Of a DNA stretch of 43,192 nt, positions 17,009 through 26,041 are shown in pieces. Both the position numbers and the translations under genes were made by a program. The stretch is from Pseudomonadales bacterium (GTDB lineage: Bacteria > Pseudomonadota > Gammaproteobacteria > Pseudomonadales > Azotimanducaceae). A model generated the notes under the pieces. It was not told the DNA's origin, made no database searches, and saw nothing but the letters and a program-made list of their open reading frames with translations. How positions within the stretch are numbered: the first letter of the stretch is position 1; each line of letters opens with the position of its first letter. The stretch is from NCBI GenBank assembly GCA_022822135.1, contig JAJECH010000038.1, positions 1 to 43,192 on the forward strand. Reading direction: 5' to 3'.

Positions 17009-18007
17009 ATGATTCTCGATGAAAAACTCAATTCAGGTGAACTGATTCTTTTAGATGGCGGCATCGGTTCTGAGATCGAACGACTTGGCGGCGCGATGCA
17101 CTCCACGGCTTGGTGTGGTGTGGCGAATAAAACACATCCCGACACTGTGCGATTCGTGCATGAGTCATATCTGAAAGCTGGATCTGATGTCATCACAGCC
17201 AATACATTTGCAACCTGTCGACATGTGCTTGAAGCCGCTGGTTGCGGCGACGAAACTGTTGAAATTAATCAGCGTGCGGTTGAGCTAGCCAGAGAAGCGC
17301 TCGACATTGTCAAACCAGACAAACCCATCGCGATTGCGGGTTCTATATCAAACCACGTCGCATGGGTGGAAGGATCAGTCGCGGGTGATCCAGCTACGCT
17401 ACCTTCGCCAGAACGAGAGTCGGAGAATTACCACGAATGGGTAGAGATTCTCACGGACGCAGGATGTGACTTGCTAATCCTTGAGATGATGCAAGATTTA
17501 CATCATTCAACAAGGCTTATGGAAGCAGCCAAAACGACTGGCTTACCTCTTTGGGTGGGTATCAGCGCAAGTCGTGGTCCGGACGGTCAGATGATCGGTT
17601 GGCACATGGCGAGCGAAGAGGCTCCAAGAGTACCCGACGATTTCCCACAAACATTGACCGAACCACTCGAAGTAATCATCGACACACTTACAGCATATGA
17701 ACCTGACGTTGTAGGGATCATGCATAGCTCGTTTTACTCTACTACACCAGCACTCGAGATGTTGTTTAATCGTTGGGACGGCCCCGTAATGGCATACCCA
17801 GAAGCAAACGGGTACGATGCAGTGGCGCGTGCGCCGATGTCAGTAAAGCCTGACGATTTTGCGGAGTATTGTCGCAAGTGGGTTGAAAACGGGGTTCAGA
17901 TCGTTGGTAGATGCTGTGGTACGACGATCCATCACATTCGTGCTATGGTCGAACAGATACCGAAGAACCCAGGACCTCGTCCCTCACCGTCAAACTTGAA
18001 CGCGTAG
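17009..18007 (+). CDS. homocysteine S-methyltransferase family protein
   Basis: This 332-residue protein has the TIM-barrel of the family: ILLDGGIGSEIERLGG at the N-terminus, a segment like VITANTFAT, and the zinc motif GRCCGT near the C-terminus with C302 and C303. In characterised members (BHMT, MetH, MmuM) the third zinc ligand is a Cys in a GxNC motif about 65 residues earlier. Here that site reads GIMHS, with His239 where Cys is expected. The enzyme would transfer a methyl group to homocysteine or another thiol, or act on a related substrate, in the cytoplasm. The ligand change makes a different metal site or reaction possible. No cobalamin or folate domain is fused, and no methionine gene is adjacent. 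Confidence 0.8.
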   Translation: MILDEKLNSGELILLDGGIGSEIERLGGAMHSTAWCGVANKTHPDTVRFVHESYLKAGSDVITANTFATCRHVLEAAGCGDETVEINQRAVELAREALDIVKPDKPIAIAGSISNHVAWVEGSVAGDPATLPSPERESENYHEWVEILTDAGCDLLILEMMQDLHHSTRLMEAAKTTGLPLWVGISASRGPDGQMIGWHMASEEAPRVPDDFPQTLTEPLEVIIDTLTAYEPDVVGIMHSSFYSTTPALEMLFNRWDGPVMAYPEANGYDAVARAPMSVKPDDFAEYCRKWVENGVQIVGRCCGTTIHHIRAMVEQIPKNPGPRPSPSNLNA

Positions 18008-18159
18008 AGATTCCGTCAGTCGACGTAGAAGTTCTTTATTGAGACTCATCAATTGCACAAAATGAACGGGTTAAAAAGCGTCTTCATCACGATAGGGCAG
18101 ATGTACTGACAATACCTAGTTTGGTACCAGTATTCCCAACAATTCAGAAAAAGGACATT

Positions 18160-21100
18160 TTGAAACTAGCTTCTCGTTATGGAACATGGCACGCTGTTGT
18201 CTCATTGTTCCGAATGAACTTCGCGTTTTGGTGGCTACTACCTGGCATCGCGTTTTTGATACTAGGGTGCGCCCGTGATTCGTCGTCGGTACCGGCTCAT
18301 GTCATCGAACTGAATGATCGTGGCGTTTCAAAGATGGGGCAATTCCAATATGTCGCCGCTCACGAAGACTTCACAAACGTAACTCAAGAAGCGCCGCATT
18401 GGGACGTCGGTCTTGTCAATCTGGCCATTGCGACACTCAATCGTCAAGAACCGGATGATGAACTGAAGACCCTTGAGATTCTTCAATCCGTTCTTAATCG
18501 GAGTCCTACTAACGTCAGAGCGCTGTACACATCAGGTATCGTCAATCTGTACCTAGGGCAAACAGATGAAGCCATCGAGTTCTTAAATCGGGTTATTCAG
18601 ATCGATCCTTCGGATGCGTATGGGACGTACTTTCTCGGTCAAGCGCATCTGCAAGCGGGCAACTACGAACTTGCTCAACAATATTTGCTCGAAACTCTCG
18701 AACTGAACAACGCGCTTCGAAGTGCGTATTGGGCGGCGTCGACGGCATCACGTCGTCTGGGTGATATTGATCGGGCGACATCCTTAGTCGAGGAATATCA
18801 ATCGTTCGAAAACAACCCTTTGAGCGTGACTGCTGGATTCTCGTACAAGCAGATGGGTCCAAAAGCTGAAGCCAAATCGGTGATCGAAAATGTAGTTGAA
18901 AGGACGCCAAAACCGGATGGCGCAATATTCGCTAGTCCTCAGAGAATCGATCATGCATTAGGTCGGATCAATTCCATATCGAGTTTTGACATTAACCAGG
19001 ATGGCATTTGGGACATGCTGGCTAGCGATGGTGAGCAAACCGTCGCATTAATCGGCAGTCAAAGTGGGTTTTCGATTGAAACTTCTCAAATTAAGCCGCA
19101 CGTTGCTGTCGCTTGGGGTGACGTAAACAACGATGGTACGACGGAGTTGGTAACGTGCAATGAGCAAGAAATTGCGATCAGTCGACTAGGGGAAGTCGGT
19201 GGTCAAGCGGGTAGCTCTATTCCAGGTGCTGATTGCCAAACAGTTCGAGTACTCGACGCGGACCATGATGGAGATTTAGATATCCTGACGGGTGGGGCGT
19301 CCGGTTTTCGGATTTACCACAACGACTTGAACGGCAACTTTGTTCCCTATGACTTTGAGACTGAGTTGGCACTAGCAACACCGTTTACACAGGTACTTGC
19401 GGAGGACCTCGACCGCGACCGAGATGTAGATCTGATTCTCATTGGGAACGACTCGACGAATCGTGTATTACGTAATGAACTTACATGGCGCTACGAGACG
19501 TTCACGGGATCCAACGAATTTGAGAAAGCGACGATCCGAGCTGTCACTGCAATCGACATCGATTTAGACGGAACACTAGAACTGGTTTCCGCCAACGATG
19601 AAGGGAGTCTCGACATATGGCAGCGTGACGATCTCGATTGGACCCAGAACCAGATGAAATCAGGCGTTGGAGAGGTGCTTGCTCTCGACTCACAGGACTT
19701 CGACGGAGATGGGCGTTCGGATTTATTCGTCGCTACGAGCGACGGCTTCACAGTCATTGATCCAAGAACGACTGCGGTTCTCGCCGAAGAGAAAATCGAG
19801 AATCTTCACGCCGCGATGCCTGTTTATTTAGATTCCAGCTCCGGACCTGCGGTCGTCGCCGCGTCGCCTGTGGGTATTCAGATTTATCCCTCGGGCAAAG
19901 GGAGGTATACATTTCTTGCATTAAGTCTATCTGGAAAGACGAGCGCGGATCAAATGCGATCTAACGCCTCTGGCATCGGTACGTACGTAAAACTAAGAGC
20001 TGATACACGTTGGGCACTTGCTAGTAGCTTCAGCCATTACTCCGGTCCTTCACAAAGTCTGATGCCGGTCATGTTTGGCTCGGGCGGCTCAACGGAAGCG
20101 GACTATGCCGAACTGCTTTGGTCTGATGGCGTCACTCAATCTGAAATCGGATTGAAGTTTGGCAAACTTCACGAGATCGAGGAAGTACAACGTCAACTGG
20201 CTAGTTGCCCCGTGGTGTTCGTGTGGAATGGTGAGAAGTACGAGTTTGTAAGCGACGTGCTTGGCGTTGCCGCACTCGGTTACTTCTCCGAGCCTGGTCT
20301 CACGACGCCAGTCAGACCCAAAGAAAGGCTATTAATCCCAGACGGTTTGCTGAAACCACGAGACGGCAAATTTGAGGTCAAGATCGGCGAACCTATGGAA
20401 GAGATTCTGTATCTAGATTCAGCCGCGTTACTTTACTTCGATATACCTGAATCGTGGTCGATGACATTCGATGAACGGCTTAATGTCCAGAGTGCCGAAC
20501 CGACAAGCGCTCCGATCTACTTCAAGGACATTCATCATCCTATTCGAGCGGCAACGAACATCGAGAGCAATGTGATGGATGCACTATCGAAGACCGATAA
20601 GGTTGCCGTGAATCCAGGTCCGGTTGATTCTCGATTTATTGGTCTTCTAGCTAAGGTAAGCAGTCTCACAATCGAATTCGATATGGAGCTACCGGAATCT
20701 AATGCGGTACTAATCGCTGACGGCTGGGTCGAGTTCCCATATTCTCAAACCTCGTTTGCTGCATACCAGGCGAATACGAGCTATCAAGCGCCGACCATTG
20801 AGGCACGCGATCATGATGGCTCGTGGCACGTGATAGTGGATGCTTTCGGTTTTCCCGGAGGTATGCCTCGACAGATGGCACTGCCTTTACCTGATCTACC
20901 AAAAGGAACGAATGCGCTCCGTTTTCGATCGAACTTAGAAATCTACTGGGACAATATTCGGGTTGTCAAGGCTGAGACGTCTGTGGATGCGACAATGAAT
21001 CGAATTTCACCCAACACAGCCATGGTTCGGTCACCGGGGTTCGCACTCCGTTCGACCGGTCCACAACGAACGCCTTACTACGACTATAACAAGAGGTCAA

Positions 21101-21438
21101 CAAGAGGAGACGCAAAATTTGCTTCCGGGTTCTATACGTCCATGGGCGATGCGATCGAACTTGTGGGAGATACCGATAGCGCTGTAGCGATTGTGGGTAG
21201 CGGCGAGGAGATTCACCTAGAGTTCGATGTACCTCATCCACCAAAGCGCGGATTTCGACGCTACTATGCTCTGGAGTTTCAAGGTTGGGCGAAGGACATG
21301 GATCTTTACACAGAAACAGGCGATACCGTGGAACCACTGCCAAGCCACGACAACATTACGCCTGACCAAATAACAAATCGAGACTTGCTGCACGCACGAT
21401 ACAACGTGAGATATCAGAGCGGCATGGCAGCCCGATAG
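18160..21438 (+). CDS. large lipoprotein with TPR, FG-GAP propeller and ASPIC/UnbV-like domains
   Basis: About 1092 residues from TTG 18160, chosen because AAGGA lies just upstream; TTG 18121 and ATG 18214 are alternatives. An N-terminal hydrophobic segment ends in the lipobox LILGC. TPR units follow (NDRGVSKMGQFQYVAAHEDF, LYLGQTDEAIEFLNRVIQID, and another at GNYELAQQYLLETLEL). Then come at least six FG-GAP/VCBS calcium-type loops such as DADHDGDLD and DFDGDGRSD. An ASPIC/UnbV-like region (GIGTYVKLRAD...LLWSDG) leads into a 400-residue C-terminal part starting CPVVFVWNGEKYEFVSDVLG. That last part recurs, from memory, in similar large TPR/CRTAC1 proteins of other phyla. It is probably an extracytoplasmic scaffold. 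It starts a three-gene operon; the next gene is 20 bases away. Confidence 0.78.
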   Translation: MKLASRYGTWHAVVSLFRMNFAFWWLLPGIAFLILGCARDSSSVPAHVIELNDRGVSKMGQFQYVAAHEDFTNVTQEAPHWDVGLVNLAIATLNRQEPDDELKTLEILQSVLNRSPTNVRALYTSGIVNLYLGQTDEAIEFLNRVIQIDPSDAYGTYFLGQAHLQAGNYELAQQYLLETLELNNALRSAYWAASTASRRLGDIDRATSLVEEYQSFENNPLSVTAGFSYKQMGPKAEAKSVIENVVERTPKPDGAIFASPQRIDHALGRINSISSFDINQDGIWDMLASDGEQTVALIGSQSGFSIETSQIKPHVAVAWGDVNNDGTTELVTCNEQEIAISRLGEVGGQAGSSIPGADCQTVRVLDADHDGDLDILTGGASGFRIYHNDLNGNFVPYDFETELALATPFTQVLAEDLDRDRDVDLILIGNDSTNRVLRNELTWRYETFTGSNEFEKATIRAVTAIDIDLDGTLELVSANDEGSLDIWQRDDLDWTQNQMKSGVGEVLALDSQDFDGDGRSDLFVATSDGFTVIDPRTTAVLAEEKIENLHAAMPVYLDSSSGPAVVAASPVGIQIYPSGKGRYTFLALSLSGKTSADQMRSNASGIGTYVKLRADTRWALASSFSHYSGPSQSLMPVMFGSGGSTEADYAELLWSDGVTQSEIGLKFGKLHEIEEVQRQLASCPVVFVWNGEKYEFVSDVLGVAALGYFSEPGLTTPVRPKERLLIPDGLLKPRDGKFEVKIGEPMEEILYLDSAALLYFDIPESWSMTFDERLNVQSAEPTSAPIYFKDIHHPIRAATNIESNVMDALSKTDKVAVNPGPVDSRFIGLLAKVSSLTIEFDMELPESNAVLIADGWVEFPYSQTSFAAYQANTSYQAPTIEARDHDGSWHVIVDAFGFPGGMPRQMALPLPDLPKGTNALRFRSNLEIYWDNIRVVKAETSVDATMNRISPNTAMVRSPGFALRSTGPQRTPYYDYNKRSTRGDAKFASGFYTSMGDAIELVGDTDSAVAIVGSGEEIHLEFDVPHPPKRGFRRYYALEFQGWAKDMDLYTETGDTVEPLPSHDNITPDQITNRDLLHARYNVRYQSGMAAR

Positions 21439-21458
21439 CTACTAGCGACTTTCAAGAT

Positions 21459-22808
21459 ATGCGAGTCCTGTTCATCGTTTGCACGACAGCGCTTCTCGCA
21501 ATCTGTTTTGCCGGGTGCGGTCAATCCGAACCCAACGACCTAAATTCAAGAATCGATCGGCAGGTCGTTGTTGAACTTACCCATGTTGATCCTGAAGTCC
21601 GTGCATTTCTATCCCGTAAACAACAAGCCGTGCACGATGCGCCCGACAGTTCGGCGGCCATAGGTGAACTAGCGATGGCATACGAGATGAACGGCTTCGT
21701 CGACGCAGCTCTCGATGGTTATCGTCGGGCAACGTCTCTCTCATCAACAAACATCAGGTGGCCTTACTTTGAAGGCCTTGTACTCGCAAGTTTCGGAGAA
21801 TACGAAGACGCTTTGACCGCACTTGATCGAGCATTGACGATTGACGCTACTTATGCGCCGGCTTGGATTTGGAAGGGTAGATGGCATCTAGAACTCAACG
21901 AAATAAACCCAGCGTCAGACTCGTTTCTTCGTGCACGCGATTTAGGCATAGAACCAGCGGCAATCGTTGGATTAGCACGCGTTGCACTCCGCGAAGATGA
22001 AGCTGAGACCGCGCTTAACCTGCTCCAAACCTTGGATCAAGATGATGTGCATCCAGAGATAAACCGGTTGATCGCGAAAGCTCGAACCCGACTAGGTTTG
22101 ACCGATACGGCTAATTCATTGCAACAATCACAGATGGCGGGTCAAATCGGTTTCCCTGATCCACTGAGTGCAGAAAAACGAGCATACGAAGTTAGCATCA
22201 GCGCCACGCTCACTCGGTTTCGCGAACTCCTCTCACAGCCGGATGATCAAAGTTCTGCCTTTAAACTCATCGACTCGCTCTACGACAAACACCCAGAAAA
22301 CAAGAGGGTAGTGATTGCCAAAGCGCACCGTTTGCGACTCGCAGGTGACTTGAGGTACCTAAGAGCATTGCTTGAACAGGCACATTCGACATGGCCAGCG
22401 GAAACCAATTTCACACTAGGTCTCGCGGAATTGGAAATTGACTCGCAAAATAGCGCCGAAGCTCTACGACTAATTAACGAAGCGCTCGCGTTAGAACCGG
22501 ATAACACCTGGGGGTTACTACAAAAGGGGATTGCGTTAGCGCAACAGGGTCGTTTTGACGAGGCGGTCAGTAGCTTGCTTCGTGTGCTTAAAACGGATGA
22601 GACGGCAGAGGTCCACTACTATCTTGGACATGCATACGCGGAGCTTGCCGATTTTTCAAACGCAAGATGCCATATGAATCGAGCGGTCGAACTTGCACCC
22701 AATTTCGTGCAAGCTAGCAAGCAGCTTGAGCAACTACACAACCTATCTCTTTCCGACTCACAGAGCGACATTGACATCGAAAGTTGTGTCAGCAGAACGG
22801 CTAACTAG
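21459..22808 (+). CDS. TPR-repeat lipoprotein
   Basis: This 449-residue protein has a lipoprotein signal with lipobox FAGC and Cys at residue 20; Gly follows, compatible with outer-membrane sorting. Nearly all of the mature chain is TPR-like helical repeats. Examples are IGELAMAYEMNGFVDAALDG, FEGLVLASFGEYEDALTALD, LQKGIALAQQGRFDEAVSSL and HYYLGHAYAELADFSNARCH. TPRs bind partner proteins or peptides, so this is likely the periplasmic adaptor for the two FG-GAP proteins encoded on either side. It lies 20 bases after the large lipoprotein gene and one base before the GTG chosen for the CRTAC1-like gene. No catalytic motif is seen. Confidence 0.8.
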   Translation: MRVLFIVCTTALLAICFAGCGQSEPNDLNSRIDRQVVVELTHVDPEVRAFLSRKQQAVHDAPDSSAAIGELAMAYEMNGFVDAALDGYRRATSLSSTNIRWPYFEGLVLASFGEYEDALTALDRALTIDATYAPAWIWKGRWHLELNEINPASDSFLRARDLGIEPAAIVGLARVALREDEAETALNLLQTLDQDDVHPEINRLIAKARTRLGLTDTANSLQQSQMAGQIGFPDPLSAEKRAYEVSISATLTRFRELLSQPDDQSSAFKLIDSLYDKHPENKRVVIAKAHRLRLAGDLRYLRALLEQAHSTWPAETNFTLGLAELEIDSQNSAEALRLINEALALEPDNTWGLLQKGIALAQQGRFDEAVSSLLRVLKTDETAEVHYYLGHAYAELADFSNARCHMNRAVELAPNFVQASKQLEQLHNLSLSDSQSDIDIESCVSRTAN

Positions 22809-22809
22809 A

Positions 22810-24492
22810 GTGTACGTGCTGAGGCAAGTTCAGCTAGTTTCGACTGTCATACTCGCTGGGTTGCTGATCGGGTGTAGTGAAGACTCAACCCAGTCTCAAG
22901 ACACCGCTCCATGGTTCACGGACATTGCCTCTGATTCGGGCATTACGTTCACGCACGTTTCAGGTGCATCAGCGTCGTTTCTTCTTCCTGAAATCATGGG
23001 GAGCGGAGTGGCACTATTTGATGCCGAAAACGACGGTGACCTCGATATTTACTTCGTCCAGTCGGGCGGCCCTGTAGAGGACACACGGAGGATCGGGAAC
23101 GAGCTTTACCTTAATGACGGAACTGGTACTTTCAGCCGAGTTAGTGGAAGTGGTTTAGAGGACGCAGGTTATGGCATGGGACTAGCTGTAGGAGACTATA
23201 ACGCCGATGGTTTGGTCGACGTCTATGTAACGAATGTAGGAGTAAACCGACTGTTTCGAAACCTCGGTGACGGCACTTTTGTTGATGAAACAGTGTGGGC
23301 GAGAGTGGGTACCGGTGGCTTTAGTACGGCATCCACATTTGGCGACTTTGACGGCGATGGTCATCTCGACCTGTTCGTTGTCAACTACGTAGACTGGAGT
23401 GTTTCGACTGAACGCAACTGCTACGACTATGGCACTGGCGTGCGAAATTACTGCGATCCCGGAAATTACGATCGACCGACGCCAGATGTCTTATATCGAA
23501 ACAATGGCGACGGGACGTTTACCGATGTCTCTCTCGATTCTGGAATCTCCACAGCGAGAGGTAATGGTCTGGGTGCAATCGCTTCAGATTTCAATGGTGA
23601 TGGCAAGCTAGACATTTTTGTCGCGAACGACAAATCGCCCAACCATCTATGGATAAATCAAGGTGGTTTTACGTTTAGGAATGAAGCGTTTACCCGTGGT
23701 ACGGCATTTGACGACCATGGCATCGCGAAAGCGGGCATGGGTGTCGCAGCTCGAGACATCGATCAAGACACGGATGTGGACATCATCGTTGTCAACATTC
23801 AAGGTGAAACCGACTCTTACTACCGCAACGATGGAACATATTTCACGGACGCTACTGCCCAGGTCGGTTTGACGCGCTTCAGTCGAAATTACACCCGCTT
23901 TGGCGTCGCACTATACGACTTCGATCACGACGGCCGGTTGGACTTTTACGAGGGCAACGGACGTGTCACGTTTTCTGTCGAGAGTGCAACCGAGGATCCC
24001 TACGCCGAATCCAATGCACTATTTAGAGGGGGATCCAAGATCAAGTTTCAGTTTGTGCCAACTAATCTAGTCCATGAACAATCACTTATCCATACGAGCC
24101 GCGCCGTAGCTGCGGGGGACCTCGACGGTAACGGAACGGTCGATCTCGTGGTCACCAATCGTGACGCGCCCGCCTATCTCCTACGCAACAACTCACTTGC
24201 ATCTGCACCATGGATAGCCGTTGACCTACTTAACCATCATGGCAGTCCTGACTTGAATGCTCGACTGACCCTCGAAACCGACTTAGGTACATATGAAGAA
24301 GAAGTGCAGGTGAGTGGAAGCTATCTTGCAGGCAATTCGCCAACCATTCATACGACGTTTCACACCACACCGGTAATCGTTAACGCGACCGTGCGTTGGT
24401 CAGACGGCACGTCTCAAGACATTGAGCTAATGCCACTAAACAGGCGCACGGTGATCACTCAACACCAACGTGCGCCTGATACGAAAAACTAG
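22810..24492 (+). CDS. CRTAC1-like FG-GAP/ASPIC-UnbV lipoprotein (paralog 1)
   Basis: About 560 residues from GTG 22810, which directly follows the previous TAG; the frame is open to 22693 but that would overlap the TPR gene and bury the signal. The signal ends in lipobox LIGC with Cys at residue 22. The mature protein opens with WFTDIASDSGITFTHVSG. It carries seven DxDxDGxxD-type loops (for example DFDGDGHLD, DFNGDGKLD, DFDHDGRLD), each able to bind calcium in a seven-bladed propeller. A C-terminal ASPIC/UnbV-like domain follows, ending with TVRWSDGTS. It is collinear with the protein at 29942 (shared LFV.NYV.WSV segment). The function of bacterial CRTAC1 proteins is largely unknown; the location is extracytoplasmic. 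Its stop lies one base from the stop of the convergent amtB, with no terminator between. Confidence 0.82.
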   Translation: MYVLRQVQLVSTVILAGLLIGCSEDSTQSQDTAPWFTDIASDSGITFTHVSGASASFLLPEIMGSGVALFDAENDGDLDIYFVQSGGPVEDTRRIGNELYLNDGTGTFSRVSGSGLEDAGYGMGLAVGDYNADGLVDVYVTNVGVNRLFRNLGDGTFVDETVWARVGTGGFSTASTFGDFDGDGHLDLFVVNYVDWSVSTERNCYDYGTGVRNYCDPGNYDRPTPDVLYRNNGDGTFTDVSLDSGISTARGNGLGAIASDFNGDGKLDIFVANDKSPNHLWINQGGFTFRNEAFTRGTAFDDHGIAKAGMGVAARDIDQDTDVDIIVVNIQGETDSYYRNDGTYFTDATAQVGLTRFSRNYTRFGVALYDFDHDGRLDFYEGNGRVTFSVESATEDPYAESNALFRGGSKIKFQFVPTNLVHEQSLIHTSRAVAAGDLDGNGTVDLVVTNRDAPAYLLRNNSLASAPWIAVDLLNHHGSPDLNARLTLETDLGTYEEEVQVSGSYLAGNSPTIHTTFHTTPVIVNATVRWSDGTSQDIELMPLNRRTVITQHQRAPDTKN

Positions 24493-24493
24493 A

Positions 24494-25849
24494 TCAATCT
24501 TCGACGTCGGGAAGCAGCTCTTCCTCCGGCACAACGACGAATTCAGGATACGCCTCAATGCCAAGTTCAGCGACATCCTGTCCTAGCTGCTCTACTGTAT
24601 CGGATACCCGCGCGCGGAACACTAGGTTGATCAAAGACCACAAAGCAAGCGACCCTATGAAGACCGTAGCGCCGATGGCGACAATCCCTAGCAACTGGAT
24701 TAAAAATTCAGCTCCGACAGTGAACGTTGCAGCAAGCGTTCCCCAGATTCCAGCAAACAGGTGCGCTGAAATCGCACCGACGACGTCGTCAACCTTGAGG
24801 GAATCAAGAAATCGCATTCCAAGCACACAGATCGCGCCACCGACAGCACCTACCGGAATCGCCCAAATGTGGTCTACAAAATTCGGCGCCGCAGTGATGG
24901 CAACGAGCCCACCGATTGCGCCGTTCAATGCCGCGAATAAATCCGTTCGGCCAAACACAGGACGAGAAATCGCTATAGCGATGACACAACCGGCCGCGGC
25001 TGCGAGATTCGTATTCACCAAAATGATGCCCATCGAAATCGCATCGACGCCAGAGCCGAGCGCTAACTGGGATCCACCGTTGAAACCGAACCAACCGAGC
25101 CATAAGATAAACACACCTAGGGTAACGATCGGGACATTCGACGGCGGTGTCGCTTTCACTGAGCCATCTTGACGAAACTTACCACTTCGAGCTCCAACGA
25201 TCAGAGTACCAGCTAATGCTGCCCAACCGCCGGTCGAGTGAACGATGGTCGAGCCAGCGAAGTCGACGAATCCAAGTTCGGTCAACCAGCCGCCACCCCA
25301 GGTCCACTTTCCAATAAGCGGATAGATCAGTCCGGTCAGCACAATGACAAACGCAAAAAACGATATCAATCGAACCCGTTCCGCTAGCGTACCGGAAATA
25401 ATCGAGGCTGTCGTTGCGACGAAGACCATCTGGAAAAACCACATGGACATACTCGAGTGATTCTGTTCCGCGAGAACTGAATCGATGGTCGCACCTTCGT
25501 TTCCGTGGAAAAGAGCTGATTCCGCTGCTGTCGAATGAAAACCGAGATCAATCGTGCCAAACCACGCGTTTCCATCGCCGTACATGACGTTGTAGCCGAT
25601 GATGTAATACATGATGCCGGCGATTGAATAAAGACCGATGTTCTTCATGCAGATCACAGACGCGTTCTTTGTTCGGACCGACCCGGCTTCGAGCATGGTG
25701 AAACCGGCACACATCCACATGACCAACGCTCCCCAGAGTAGGAATGCGAAGGTGTTAAACGTAAATGCGATTTCACCATCGACGGCACCGTATGCAGTAA
25801 AACCTGACACGAGCAATACACAAGCGAATAAGACCTTTAGTCGTTTCAT
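24494..25849 (-). CDS. amtB: ammonium transporter, Amt family
   Basis: About 451 residues with a cleavable signal and eleven membrane helices. Family residues are all present: the twin pore His in STIVHSTGG and ISAHLFAGIWGT, the recruitment-site Asp in GFVDFAGS, and the Phe/Trp-rich vestibule. The cytoplasmic tail contains GQDVAELGIEAYPE, which corresponds to the PII (GlnK)-contact region of Amt proteins, and ends in an acidic stretch. It moves ammonium or ammonia inward through the inner membrane. ATG 25849 is the start, with AGGGGA seven bases upstream; GTG 25867 is in frame but overlaps that site. No glnK gene is adjacent, unlike many proteobacterial amtB loci. It sits on the opposite strand between the two CRTAC1 operons. 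Confidence 0.93.
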   Translation of the reverse strand: MKRLKVLFACVLLVSGFTAYGAVDGEIAFTFNTFAFLLWGALVMWMCAGFTMLEAGSVRTKNASVICMKNIGLYSIAGIMYYIIGYNVMYGDGNAWFGTIDLGFHSTAAESALFHGNEGATIDSVLAEQNHSSMSMWFFQMVFVATTASIISGTLAERVRLISFFAFVIVLTGLIYPLIGKWTWGGGWLTELGFVDFAGSTIVHSTGGWAALAGTLIVGARSGKFRQDGSVKATPPSNVPIVTLGVFILWLGWFGFNGGSQLALGSGVDAISMGIILVNTNLAAAAGCVIAIAISRPVFGRTDLFAALNGAIGGLVAITAAPNFVDHIWAIPVGAVGGAICVLGMRFLDSLKVDDVVGAISAHLFAGIWGTLAATFTVGAEFLIQLLGIVAIGATVFIGSLALWSLINLVFRARVSDTVEQLGQDVAELGIEAYPEFVVVPEEELLPDVED

Positions 25850-25902
25850 GAACGATTCCCCTTTCACTAATGCGCAGAAAAGCCGCGTATGCGCTACCCG
25901 TT

Positions 25903-25930
25903 ATTTAACACTAGATTTACAAGCAATCAA
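25903..25930 (-). promoter_or_regulatory. possible sigma-70 promoter for amtB
   Basis: On the minus strand TTGATT (25925-25930) and TTAAAT (25903-25908) are 16 bases apart, about 54 bases before the amtB ATG. I looked for the sigma-54 element expected of nitrogen-regulated amtB genes (GG, ten bases, GC) and found no good one. Confidence 0.3.
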
Positions 25931-26041
25931 ACGAATGAAAAAACGTGATGTATCAAGTCGGGTCATTTCCTGCTAGAAAAACCATGTCATACGAAGTTTT
26001 TTATGGATTGTTCTCACCGTGATCACCAACAAGAGTAGTCG

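Noticed and set aside
24558-25172. 204-residue plus-strand frame inside amtB
   Set aside because: Mirror of a conserved membrane-protein gene; Thr/Ala/Pro-rich product typical of antisense to helices.
25850-26041. Sigma-54 promoter for amtB
   Set aside because: No GG/GC pair with ten-base spacing and the expected flanks was found on the minus strand.
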